The notes beneath the pieces are model-generated. The model saw nothing but the letters and a program-made list of their open reading frames with translations. It was not told the DNA's origin and did not search any database. A program made the position numbers and the translations under genes. From Peredibacter starrii (GTDB lineage: Bacteria; Bdellovibrionota; Bacteriovoracia; Bacteriovoracales; Bacteriovoracaceae), in NCBI RefSeq assembly GCF_034259205.1, contig NZ_CP139487.1, forward strand, positions 1,116,001 through 1,180,000: DNA of 64,000 bases, given 5' to 3'. Below, piece by piece: positions 9,130 through 16,259 of the stretch. The stretch's first letter is position 1. The number at the start of each line of letters is the position of its first letter.

Positions 9130-9869
9130 GATTTGGCCCCTACTTTAAATGACTCTGTCTCACGAATGAGGAGAAGGTCGCCTTCACGATTAAAAATGTA
9201 GATCACAAACTTAACCGATTGGCCGGTAAGTTGGGTCCTGAATTCTGCATTTGTTGGACGTAGGCGAGACACCGAGAACGGTTCACCCGTTGAATATTTA
9301 ATCCCTTGAGTGATAAGAGCGTTCGCTCTTTCCGGATAGGCCATAAGTCCATTTTCAGACATCATGAACACCAACACGTGACCGGTCACTTTTGTTTCCG
9401 GAGAAGCACTCATGATCACAAATTTAAATGAAACTTTGCCCGCTTCCTGTACCATCGAAAATTGATCGAGGTTCACTTTGTTTTGACTTAGAAGGTTCTG
9501 CATCCCATAGGGCTTTTTGATCGCCATGAGATAAGGGTCTTCCGGAGTCGCAGTCGCCGGTTGGCCTGAAAGCTTCTCGGCCAATTGATTGTTACTTTCC
9601 TGAAGGGATTTGATCTCTGCTTGAAGCTCGGCCACTTTACTGTCTTCCGCCGGCAGAACTTCCGGAAGAGTGGGAGTTGGGACGTGCTTAATTCTACTTC
9701 CAAGACCCCAGCTGAAAATCAGCAGAAACGAGGCCACCAGAACTACTGGTACAACGACAAAAAGTGTTTTGATGAATCTTTTAGTGAGGCGGAAGTATTT
9801 TGGGGGAAGGGGAGCATCGTAGATAACGATCGCGACCTCATCCCCATTTTTTTGAATGAATTCCTTCAT
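9126..9869 (-). CDS. Single-pass membrane coiled-coil protein, possible bactofilin partner
   Basis: A 247-residue protein with a cytoplasmic head of about 35 residues, one membrane segment (LFVVVPVVLVASFLLIFSW), a heptad-like coiled coil (KVAELQAEIKSLQESNNQLAEKL) and a periplasmic beta-rich C-terminal domain. The N-terminal half resembles the membrane anchor of M23 peptidases next to bactofilins, but no peptidase motif is present. It lies between an LD-carboxypeptidase gene (five bases upstream) and the bactofilin gene (four-base overlap). By analogy with H. pylori Csd5/Csd7 it may link cytoplasmic bactofilin to periplasmic wall enzymes; this is inference from position and topology. Confidence 0.7.
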   Translation of the reverse strand: MKEFIQKNGDEVAIVIYDAPLPPKYFRLTKRFIKTLFVVVPVVLVASFLLIFSWGLGSRIKHVPTPTLPEVLPAEDSKVAELQAEIKSLQESNNQLAEKLSGQPATATPEDPYLMAIKKPYGMQNLLSQNKVNLDQFSMVQEAGKVSFKFVIMSASPETKVTGHVLVFMMSENGLMAYPERANALITQGIKYSTGEPFSVSRLRPTNAEFRTQLTGQSVKFVIYIFNREGDLLLIRETESFKVGAKS

Positions 9870-9874
9870 GAGTC

Positions 9875-10858
9875 CTATTCTTTAAAGAAACGCTTAGAAG
9901 GAGTGAAGGAGGCGACGCTTTTTGAATCCACTGCCGACCATAGTTCACCCACGATTTTCCAGTCGTAGTTATTATCTTTCTGAAGATATAGGGTCTTTTT
10001 ACCAATGTCATTAATTACTGGCGAACGGTAGTCTTGTTGTAAATGAACAACCGCATAATCTTCGTTGGCCATGATTGAAATGAAGTCCAATTTGATCTCA
10101 GGAGAGTCCGCACGAGAGAAAACGGCCTTTTTATAGTTTTTGTAACCGTTGTATCCACCGTGTTTCTTATCGTAGAAGCGCTCTTTATCGTAACTATTGA
10201 TGTAGTTATCGAAGTCTTTAGTCTTCCAGGCAGTTGCCCACTTTTGAACCGCATCGTTGATGTCTTTACGGTTTCTTTCCCAAGTTGTTTTTGAAAGGAA
10301 GTGAACGTCTTGAACCACGATGATCGGAGTGTTGTTAAGTTCGATGAATTGAGAGATGTCTTTTAGATCTTGGTTCTGAACAACGACGCAGCCTCTTGAG
10401 TCCAGACCCTTAGAGATGCGGTTATCGTCATCAGTAGAGTGAAGCCAGATTCCTCCGCCAGTTTTCTTAGCACGCTCATCGATAAAGTTCGGGTAGTCCA
10501 TCGGGAAAGCACCACTGCCGTAAATCTTGGCGTAGTTTCCGTGGCGACGGAAAAGTTCATCTTTCGAGTAGAAGTCATAGATCGTGTAGATCCCTTCTGG
10601 AGTTTTGTGATCCCCGTTGCTCGCCTTATCACCTTTTGTCTTACCAGTGGCCATATTAAAGGTCTTCACTAGTCTTGGTTCAGTGGCAGCGTTCTCATAA
10701 ATATGAAGTTTATGAGTGGCCTTTTCCACTAAGATCACGTGGTGGGCGAACTTATCGTCCATCATCATAATGTTAGAGGGATAAAAGATATCCTGGGCCT
10801 TGGCCAGACCGACAGAAATAGTCAACATCATCAAAGTAATGAATTTAAAATTTTTCAA
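9875..10858 (-). CDS. Periplasmic YkuD-fold LD-carboxypeptidase with NTF2-like domain (Csd6/Pgp2/Bd1075 type)
   Basis: From a TTG start the protein is 327 residues: signal peptide (MKNFKFITLMMLTISVGLAKA), a YkuD catalytic domain and a C-terminal NTF2-like domain (from about WATAWKTKDFDNYINSYD). The catalytic motif has His near residue 140 (GGIWLHSTDD) and Cys near 157 in SRGCVVV. This architecture is that of H. pylori Csd6, Campylobacter Pgp2 and Bdellovibrio Bd1075, which trim peptidoglycan tetrapeptides to tripeptides and set cell curvature. The TTG is chosen because GGAGG lies four bases upstream and because it gives a proper signal peptide. An ordinary LD-transpeptidase remains possible. 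Confidence 0.85.
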   Translation of the reverse strand: MKNFKFITLMMLTISVGLAKAQDIFYPSNIMMMDDKFAHHVILVEKATHKLHIYENAATEPRLVKTFNMATGKTKGDKASNGDHKTPEGIYTIYDFYSKDELFRRHGNYAKIYGSGAFPMDYPNFIDERAKKTGGGIWLHSTDDDNRISKGLDSRGCVVVQNQDLKDISQFIELNNTPIIVVQDVHFLSKTTWERNRKDINDAVQKWATAWKTKDFDNYINSYDKERFYDKKHGGYNGYKNYKKAVFSRADSPEIKLDFISIMANEDYAVVHLQQDYRSPVINDIGKKTLYLQKDNNYDWKIVGELWSAVDSKSVASFTPSKRFFKE

Positions 10859-10998
10859 GAATCCTCCACAGAGACAATTCGATTGTATTATGAGCCAAAA
10901 AAGGACGCAATAAAGATATCTATTAGGAGCAGCAATCTTTGCCCCCTCGGAGACTGGGGAACCCATAAGATATGATGGAATGTAGAAGGTAAAGCATA

Positions 10999-13008
10999 AT
11001 GACCTACTATTTCATCAGCGGGGCCCCGGAGAAACTCAGAGAATTTCTGAATCGGTTTCCTATGCTCTCCGACGCCGTTGAAGTTAAGACCAATGAACAG
11101 ATTCTCAGCGAAGAAGGTAGTAAGGACATTTTTTATTTCGTAGATTTGCATTCACTACCTGTAGTTAAGCAAGCTCTGGTGTTCTATATCCGCGAGAAAA
11201 TCCCGGCCGCAAAGTTGATCTATGTGACCGGAGATGAGAATGCTTCAGACTTAAAAAACCATCAAAAGTCTCCGATTGGTGGAGACGCCTATGTTCCATT
11301 TGAAATCAATGCCTCTGAGTTGAACGCAATAGTTGAGTCTCTGGCGTTGAAACCTCCTGCGCTTCCTAAGGTCGCTCCGGTGAAATTAAGTCGCCTGGAT
11401 ATGAAGACCCAATTTGATGATCTTGAAAAACTCGATGCCATGAAAGGCCATCCGGTGAGTGTCCAGGTTGATGATGTCTTTAAGAGCATCATTAAAACCG
11501 CCGCCAAAAAGCCATTGTGGCAGAGTGCTGAAGCTTTAATTAAACCAGTTGAAAATAATGATTCGGGAGAAGAACCCATGAGTACGAAAGACCAAGAACT
11601 GTCATTCGATGACGGTGAGCTTGAGATCAGTATTGGAGACGAGGAAATCTCCTCGGCGCCGGCTGATGATGGTCTGGATTTAAGTCTGGCAGAAGAGGAC
11701 AGTCTCTCATTAAGTGACGGATCAGATGATCTGAACCTTGCTGAATCCTCTGATCAAGAGCAGTTTGGAGATCTTTCTTTGGACACTGAAGAAGGCGAGG
11801 AGCTTTCCCTTGGTGAAGAAGAAGAGGGCGAAGAACTGTCACTCGGCGATGATGAAGGTGAGGAACTTTCTCTTGGTGATGAAGAGCCATTGGAAAATAT
11901 CGGTGAACTTTCTTTTGATGAAGAAATTCCTGCATTGGGTGAATTGAGCCTTGCCGAGGAACCCGCTGCAGATGATTTGAGTCTTAGCGGTGACGTTGGT
12001 CTGGATCTCGGTGATGATGATCTCTCGTTGAATCTAGGTGATGAAGATGCTTCGCTTGATCTCTCTGGCAATGATGAACCTTCTCTCTCTCTAGATGATG
12101 GCGAGATGTCGGACGACGCCATGGCGAAGTTAAAAGAAATCGACGCCATCATGGATTACGATGCCTCACAGGTCGCGATCCGTGCCAATCCACTTCAGGA
12201 GCTGGAATCATCAATCGATGAGCCGCTGGTTTCCGACGATATCAATCTTGATAACATCAACTTTTCTTCTGACGAGGTCGGCCTTGAACCAGAAGAGGAA
12301 GAGATTGAAGAAAAACCAAAGAAAAAGAAACGCGAGCCTGCTCCACGAGAGGCCCGTGATCTTGGTCAGGATTTAAAGGAAATCTCTGGAGCTTATTCAG
12401 GGGAAATGGAGCGCATGCAGGCCACCATTTCAAACCTCCGTTCTGATCGTGAAGAGCTACTAGCAAAGATTCAGAAGCTTGAAGAGGACAAAGTGCTCCA
12501 AAGCCGCCAGAGTCTTTCACTTCGCGCCGAACTTGATGAGAAGAAAATTGAACTAACGATCATCCGTAAGAAGTTAAACGAAGAGATCAATGAGCTCAAA
12601 GACAGACTGAAGCTCTTTGATGAGAAAAGACTCATCATTGAAGAGAAGAATAGAATTCTTGCGCAAGAGCTTGATAAAGCTGCGCAAAAGAATAAAATTG
12701 ATGTGAAAAAAGTGCAAATGCGCGAAAGAGAACTGGAACAACGTCTGGAGCTCTTGAAGGCAGATGCAGAAACTCAAATCAGACACCGCGACCTGAAGAT
12801 CTTGGAGCTTAAGCGTAAGATTGATGCTATGGAGTTTGATATGGAGTCCATCTCAACGCAAGAGAAGCGTTCTGTGGAAAGCCGATTTGAGTTGGAAGAT
12901 AAATTAGAAAAGGCCATCAAGACTCTTCGAAATGCTATTACAGTCCTCGAAGATGAAACTGATCGCACCAATGCATTGGATGCATTGAAGAAAAACATAG
13001 ACATGTAA
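10999..13008 (+). CDS. Pseudo-receiver protein with acidic LSL repeats and long coiled coil
   Basis: A 669-residue cytoplasmic protein in three parts. Residues 1-120 resemble a response-regulator receiver domain without the N-terminal acidic pair. Residues 190-380 are a very acidic low-complexity stretch built on some fifteen repeats of the pattern (E/D)LSLxxx. From about residue 460 a charged coiled coil runs to the end. The layout recalls the myxobacterial motility proteins FrzS and AglZ (receiver-like head plus coiled coil), but sequence identity cannot be judged here. Its TAA overlaps the ATG of the diguanylate cyclase (TAATG), so the two products are probably made together and may form one complex. 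Confidence 0.7.
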   Translation: MTYYFISGAPEKLREFLNRFPMLSDAVEVKTNEQILSEEGSKDIFYFVDLHSLPVVKQALVFYIREKIPAAKLIYVTGDENASDLKNHQKSPIGGDAYVPFEINASELNAIVESLALKPPALPKVAPVKLSRLDMKTQFDDLEKLDAMKGHPVSVQVDDVFKSIIKTAAKKPLWQSAEALIKPVENNDSGEEPMSTKDQELSFDDGELEISIGDEEISSAPADDGLDLSLAEEDSLSLSDGSDDLNLAESSDQEQFGDLSLDTEEGEELSLGEEEEGEELSLGDDEGEELSLGDEEPLENIGELSFDEEIPALGELSLAEEPAADDLSLSGDVGLDLGDDDLSLNLGDEDASLDLSGNDEPSLSLDDGEMSDDAMAKLKEIDAIMDYDASQVAIRANPLQELESSIDEPLVSDDINLDNINFSSDEVGLEPEEEEIEEKPKKKKREPAPREARDLGQDLKEISGAYSGEMERMQATISNLRSDREELLAKIQKLEEDKVLQSRQSLSLRAELDEKKIELTIIRKKLNEEINELKDRLKLFDEKRLIIEEKNRILAQELDKAAQKNKIDVKKVQMRERELEQRLELLKADAETQIRHRDLKILELKRKIDAMEFDMESISTQEKRSVESRFELEDKLEKAIKTLRNAITVLEDETDRTNALDALKKNIDM

Positions 13009-14345
13009 TGAACAAAAAAGAAGATCAGTTAGAAATTCTGGCCATTGGTTTAGACTCGTTTTCGATCGAGGCAATCAAGAAGTCCCTGAAAGAGAACAAG
13101 CTGAAGTATCACATCAGCTTCCTTCAGGACGTCGCCGATTTAACTGGCTTCGCCAAGAGAAATGCTGCTCAGGCAGTGTTCTTCTATTCTAACCGCCAAA
13201 GCCAAAAGACCGTGGACGACATCCGCCGGATTCACCAGTTGATTCCTCGCGCTGCCATTACACTTCTTTCACCACGTGCCGAACAAAGCGGGATCGTAGG
13301 CGCTTTCCGTGCGGGCCTTTTTGATTTCCTCACTCTTCCTATTGATCAACATGAAATGCGCACAGTAATTTACCGCTTAAAACTTCATGGTGCCATCCAA
13401 AGTGGCCAGTGGAACCCAGAGCGCGCAGTTCTGCACTTGTTTTCACGTCCGGAGAGCTTCACTGCCATTCGTGATGTGGCCGCGGGCCTTGATCAATACA
13501 TGGGCCTTTTCTTTGAAGTAGAGAAGGAGATTCACTTCACTTCGAGTCTCAAAATCATTACCTCACTTCAACAAAAGCTAAAACTCACTGAACATCAGTT
13601 GAAACGCATTAAGCGCTTCCTCTTTGATGATACAGGACTTATCTTTGGCCTTCGTTTTGTGAATGACCGCTTCTACTTCCTAGTTAAAAGAGGAGACGGC
13701 CAACTTTCATACCTCGTGGCCCGAAATATTTCAGAATATTCAATCAAAGACATCCTCAGTGATTATCTTTCAAACGTTCTGAAAACTTCTCTCTCAATTC
13801 TCGCCGAGTCTCGCAAGCGCGAGGCCATGCGTATGCTTTCACTTACAGACGAAGTCACCGGTCTTTTCAATCAGCGTAAGCTCATCGAAGACCTTGAGCT
13901 CTATATTGCTCGCTACCAGCACGATAAAATGGGCTTTAGCCTCCTGTTTGTTGATATCGATTACTTCAAAAACGTGAACGATCAGTTTGGCCACGTGGTT
14001 GGCAGCCAACTCTTAATCGATATGGCCGCTATTTTAAAAGGTCAGCTTCGCTCTTCCGATCTCGTCTACCGTTACGGCGGAGATGAATTCATCGTCCTAC
14101 TTCCACGCACGAGTGTCGAAGAAACGAAGAAGATTGCCCTTCGTGTTTCTGAAGCAGTTAAAAACGCGGAATTCGTTGTCGATAATGACAAAAAATATCG
14201 CCTCTCACTTTCTATCGGTGTGGCCGAATTCCCAACTGATGCAACTAGCGCCAAGTCCATCATCGATTTCGCAGATAAGATGATGTACATGTCTAAGAAG
14301 TCAGGTCGCGGGAAAGTTTTCCACGTTACCGAGGTTGTGGCCTAG
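13008..14345 (+). CDS. Diguanylate cyclase with degenerate receiver domain
   Basis: A 445-residue protein that should make cyclic di-GMP from two GTP. The first 130 residues follow the receiver fold, but the phospho-acceptor strand reads AVFFYSN without Asp and the switch Lys is replaced (LTLPI), so it is not expected to be phosphorylated. A middle region of unknown fold follows. The GGDEF domain is complete: VDIDYFKNVND, the inhibitory site RSSD, then GGDEF five residues later. An intact active site and RxxD feedback site suggest a regulated, active enzyme. It is translationally coupled to the upstream coiled-coil protein, which may localise it. Confidence 0.92.
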   Translation: MNKKEDQLEILAIGLDSFSIEAIKKSLKENKLKYHISFLQDVADLTGFAKRNAAQAVFFYSNRQSQKTVDDIRRIHQLIPRAAITLLSPRAEQSGIVGAFRAGLFDFLTLPIDQHEMRTVIYRLKLHGAIQSGQWNPERAVLHLFSRPESFTAIRDVAAGLDQYMGLFFEVEKEIHFTSSLKIITSLQQKLKLTEHQLKRIKRFLFDDTGLIFGLRFVNDRFYFLVKRGDGQLSYLVARNISEYSIKDILSDYLSNVLKTSLSILAESRKREAMRMLSLTDEVTGLFNQRKLIEDLELYIARYQHDKMGFSLLFVDIDYFKNVNDQFGHVVGSQLLIDMAAILKGQLRSSDLVYRYGGDEFIVLLPRTSVEETKKIALRVSEAVKNAEFVVDNDKKYRLSLSIGVAEFPTDATSAKSIIDFADKMMYMSKKSGRGKVFHVTEVVA

Positions 14346-14910
14346 TCATTAGCTGTCTGATCTTTTGACTCATTTCATCTTCTCGTCGAGAAAGACCTTC
14401 TAAAACGCCGGCATAGTCAGCATCGTTTCGGTTCTGGCTCAATTTGAATTTTCCCTCGATATTATCAATCGAAATTTCAATCCCAACGATCGCTTTTGAG
14501 AGTTGCTCTCCTCTTAGGTCTTCCGGAACATACATGTCCCATTTTTCTTCATACTGCTGATTCATATGATCATTCGAGAAATTGAGAATTTTGAGAATGC
14601 CTTTATTGTCTTCGATGAGTTTAAGATTTCCATCAATGTGAACAACAGCATAGTTCCAAGTCGGTACATCGTTTTTGGCATACCAACTTGAATTAATATA
14701 AGTCTGAGGCCCATTGAAAACCACCTTAACTTTTTCACCTAGTTTTAATTGATTCCTCCTGGCCATGTGGCCCACGAGTTTATTTCCCTCTCGATAGAGT
14801 GGAAGATGACCAACCTCTTCTCCGGTAATGAGAGTGGCAAAAGGGTACTGATCAATAAGGGAGTTCAACTCATCTATATTGTCGTTAATAAAATGCTTTG
14901 GATTATACAT
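14326..14910 (-). CDS. PaiB-like FMN-binding split-barrel protein
   Basis: A 194-residue protein starting MYNPKHFINDNIDELNSLI, the usual PaiB beginning. Conserved pieces follow: YPFATLIT, HLPLYRE, GHMARRNQ, FNGPQTYINSSWY and PTWNYAVVHIDG. PaiB proteins have a flavin-reductase-like split barrel and act in Bacillus as repressors of sporulation and protease genes; in most bacteria their role is unclear. The ATG at 14910 is preferred over one at 14964, because the extra residues are not family-like and cover a repeated palindrome. The 3' end overlaps the diguanylate cyclase stop by 20 bases. Confidence 0.82.
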   Translation of the reverse strand: MYNPKHFINDNIDELNSLIDQYPFATLITGEEVGHLPLYREGNKLVGHMARRNQLKLGEKVKVVFNGPQTYINSSWYAKNDVPTWNYAVVHIDGNLKLIEDNKGILKILNFSNDHMNQQYEEKWDMYVPEDLRGEQLSKAIVGIEISIDNIEGKFKLSQNRNDADYAGVLEGLSRREDEMSQKIRQLMTRPQPR

Positions 14911-14922
14911 AGTTAAAGTCTT

Positions 14923-14944
14923 ATCACTTTCGCCAGCGGAAGTA
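14923..14944. repeat. Palindromic repeat, copy 1 (imperfect)
   Basis: The 22-mer core reads ACTTTCGCCAGCGGAAGT (14926-14943), an 8-bp inverted repeat with one mismatch. It lies 14 bases upstream of the -35 box of the HNH gene and matches copy 2 at 21 of 22 positions. It is a possible operator or nuclease target. Confidence 0.7.
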
Positions 14945-14957
14945 ACTTTTTTAATAG

Positions 14958-14986
14958 TTGACATGTCCGTATATTTTCCGTATTGT
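14958..14986 (+). promoter_or_regulatory. Sigma-70-type promoter of the HNH gene, apparently leaderless
   Basis: A perfect TTGACA (14958-14963), a 17-base spacer and TATTGT (14981-14986) are visible. The expected start point, 7-8 bases after the -10 box, coincides with the ATG at 14994. There is no Shine-Dalgarno, so the mRNA is probably leaderless. Confidence 0.75.
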
Positions 14987-14993
14987 TTCTAGC

Positions 14994-15848
14994 ATGAGAC
15001 TAAATCATCTTGCAAATAAAATTTTACTGAGTGATACGAAAAAGTTGGCCGGAGCTGAGAGAGAAGCCACTGTGAAACTTCTTCATCACTTAAAAGAAAT
15101 AGATAAGAGAAAGCTTTACTGCGATTTAAAGCACTCTTCCTTATTCGCGTACTGTGTTCATGAATTAGGTTACTCAGAAGGTGCGGCCCATAGACGAATC
15201 GTGGCAGCACGTGCTCTGGCGGAGATGCCAGAAATTGAAAAGAAAATCGAAGATGGAAGCTTGAATCTCACAAATATTTCATTGGTGAATCAATTTATTG
15301 ATGATCCTATTCAAAAACGTGAAGTCTTTAAAGAAATTGAAAATTTAACTAAGAATGAATGCGAACAAAAATTGTTCGAGATAACCGGCAAAGAAGAAAA
15401 ACCAAAAGATAAAAAGAAGCGCATTTCAAAGAATAAAATCCAAGTCGCGTTTGTTCTGTCAGATGAAACGATGGAGTTGGTGGAACAACTCAAAAATCTT
15501 CTCGGAAAAGAAATGGAGATGGATCAGTTAATTCAGTTCATGGCAAAGAAGGCCATTGAATCAGTGGAAAAAACGAAGTTCAAACAAACAAAACCTCGCC
15601 AATCACTTTCGCCAGCGAAAGTAGGAAGAGCAATCCCGGCCTCGGTAAAACGAACAGTTTATGGGCGAGATAAGAAATGCACCAATTGCGGGACAACTCA
15701 TAACTTGAATTATGACCACATCATTCCATATTCAATGGGAGGACCAAGTTCAGTCGAGAATTTAAGACTTTTATGTAGGGAGTGTAATCAGCGAGGACGA
15801 ATAAAAGCGGGGCTCAGGGCCCCGCCGAAAACGATTAGGCTTTTTTAG
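14994..15848 (+). CDS. HNH endonuclease
   Basis: A 284-residue protein. The N-terminal 110 residues are helical and resemble the DUF222-type head seen in many HNH proteins (SLFAYCVHELGYSEGAAHRRI). A Lys-rich linker follows. The C-terminus holds the nuclease: CTNCGTTHNLNYDHIIPYSMGG with a later CRECNQRG, giving zinc-binding Cys pairs around the HNH metal site. The ATG at 14994 fits a strong promoter; an in-frame ATG at 14958 lies inside the -35 box. The 3' end is encoded by the hairpin that terminates the opposing gene. HNH proteins of this type are often multicopy and mobile, but no element ends are visible here. Confidence 0.85.
   Translation: MRLNHLANKILLSDTKKLAGAEREATVKLLHHLKEIDKRKLYCDLKHSSLFAYCVHELGYSEGAAHRRIVAARALAEMPEIEKKIEDGSLNLTNISLVNQFIDDPIQKREVFKEIENLTKNECEQKLFEITGKEEKPKDKKKRISKNKIQVAFVLSDETMELVEQLKNLLGKEMEMDQLIQFMAKKAIESVEKTKFKQTKPRQSLSPAKVGRAIPASVKRTVYGRDKKCTNCGTTHNLNYDHIIPYSMGGPSSVENLRLLCRECNQRGRIKAGLRAPPKTIRLF
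15602..15623. repeat. Palindromic repeat, copy 2 (perfect)
   Basis: ACTTTCGCCAGCGAAAGT (15605-15622) is a perfect 8-bp inverted repeat with a CA centre. It lies inside the HNH coding region, where it encodes SLSPAKV, 679 bases from copy 1. Confidence 0.75.
15801..15825 (-). terminator. Intrinsic terminator of the H1-like gene, inside the HNH ORF
   Basis: A GCGGGGC/GCCCCGC stem with a 5-base loop is followed, on the minus strand, by TTTTAT. It serves the minus-strand gene but lies within the last codons of the plus-strand HNH gene. Confidence 0.75.
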
Positions 15849-16245
15849 AAACTTTCTTTGTGGCTTTTTTTGAGGCCTTGGCAACTTTTTTACGAACAGC
15901 TTTCTTCGTAGCGGGAACAGTTGCTTTTTTAGCTGGGGCCTTGGTCTTACGAGCAGACTTGATTAGCTTTTCAAGCTTAACTTGAAGAGCGTCGAGTTCT
16001 TTCTTGTGACCATCGAGAAACTTTTTAGCTTTCTTTTCGATATCGGCTCTTTCTTTTTTGAGCTTCTTCTTCACTTCTTGAAGATCTTTATTAACACGCT
16101 TACCAAGGTCGGTTTGTGCGTCCTTAACCATAAGGTTAAAGCTCGATTTAAGGTCGTTTACATTAACGTCGGCAATGAAAGTTTCAATGTTAGATTTGAT
16201 CTCGTTGATCTTACCAATAACTTTGTTTTTTGCTTCTTCGTTCAT
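15835..16245 (-). CDS. Histone H1-like Lys/Ala-rich DNA-binding protein
   Basis: A 136-residue protein. The first 95 residues are a charged helical or coiled-coil region (KINEIKSNIETFIADVNVND). The last 40 are a repetitive Lys/Ala/Thr/Pro tail (KAPAKKATVPATKK...KKATKKVSKKA) like the C-terminal domain of eukaryotic H1 and bacterial HC1/H1-like proteins that compact DNA. The ATG at 16245 is supported by GGGAGGA four bases upstream; an earlier ATG six codons upstream lies at or before that site. The gene ends inside the HNH stop region (14-base convergent overlap). Confidence 0.75.
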   Translation of the reverse strand: MNEEAKNKVIGKINEIKSNIETFIADVNVNDLKSSFNLMVKDAQTDLGKRVNKDLQEVKKKLKKERADIEKKAKKFLDGHKKELDALQVKLEKLIKSARKTKAPAKKATVPATKKAVRKKVAKASKKATKKVSKKA

Positions 16246-16259
16246 ATTTCCTCCCAGGT

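Noticed and set aside
11754-12152. 132-codon Ser-rich minus-strand ORF
   Set aside because: It is the reverse of the acidic repeat region; the Ser/Arg-rich composition is a mirror of the Glu/Asp/Leu/Ser codons.
12180-12200. Sigma-54-like CGTGCCAA on the minus strand
   Set aside because: The -24 half looks good but no TTGC lies at the right distance, and it is inside coding sequence.
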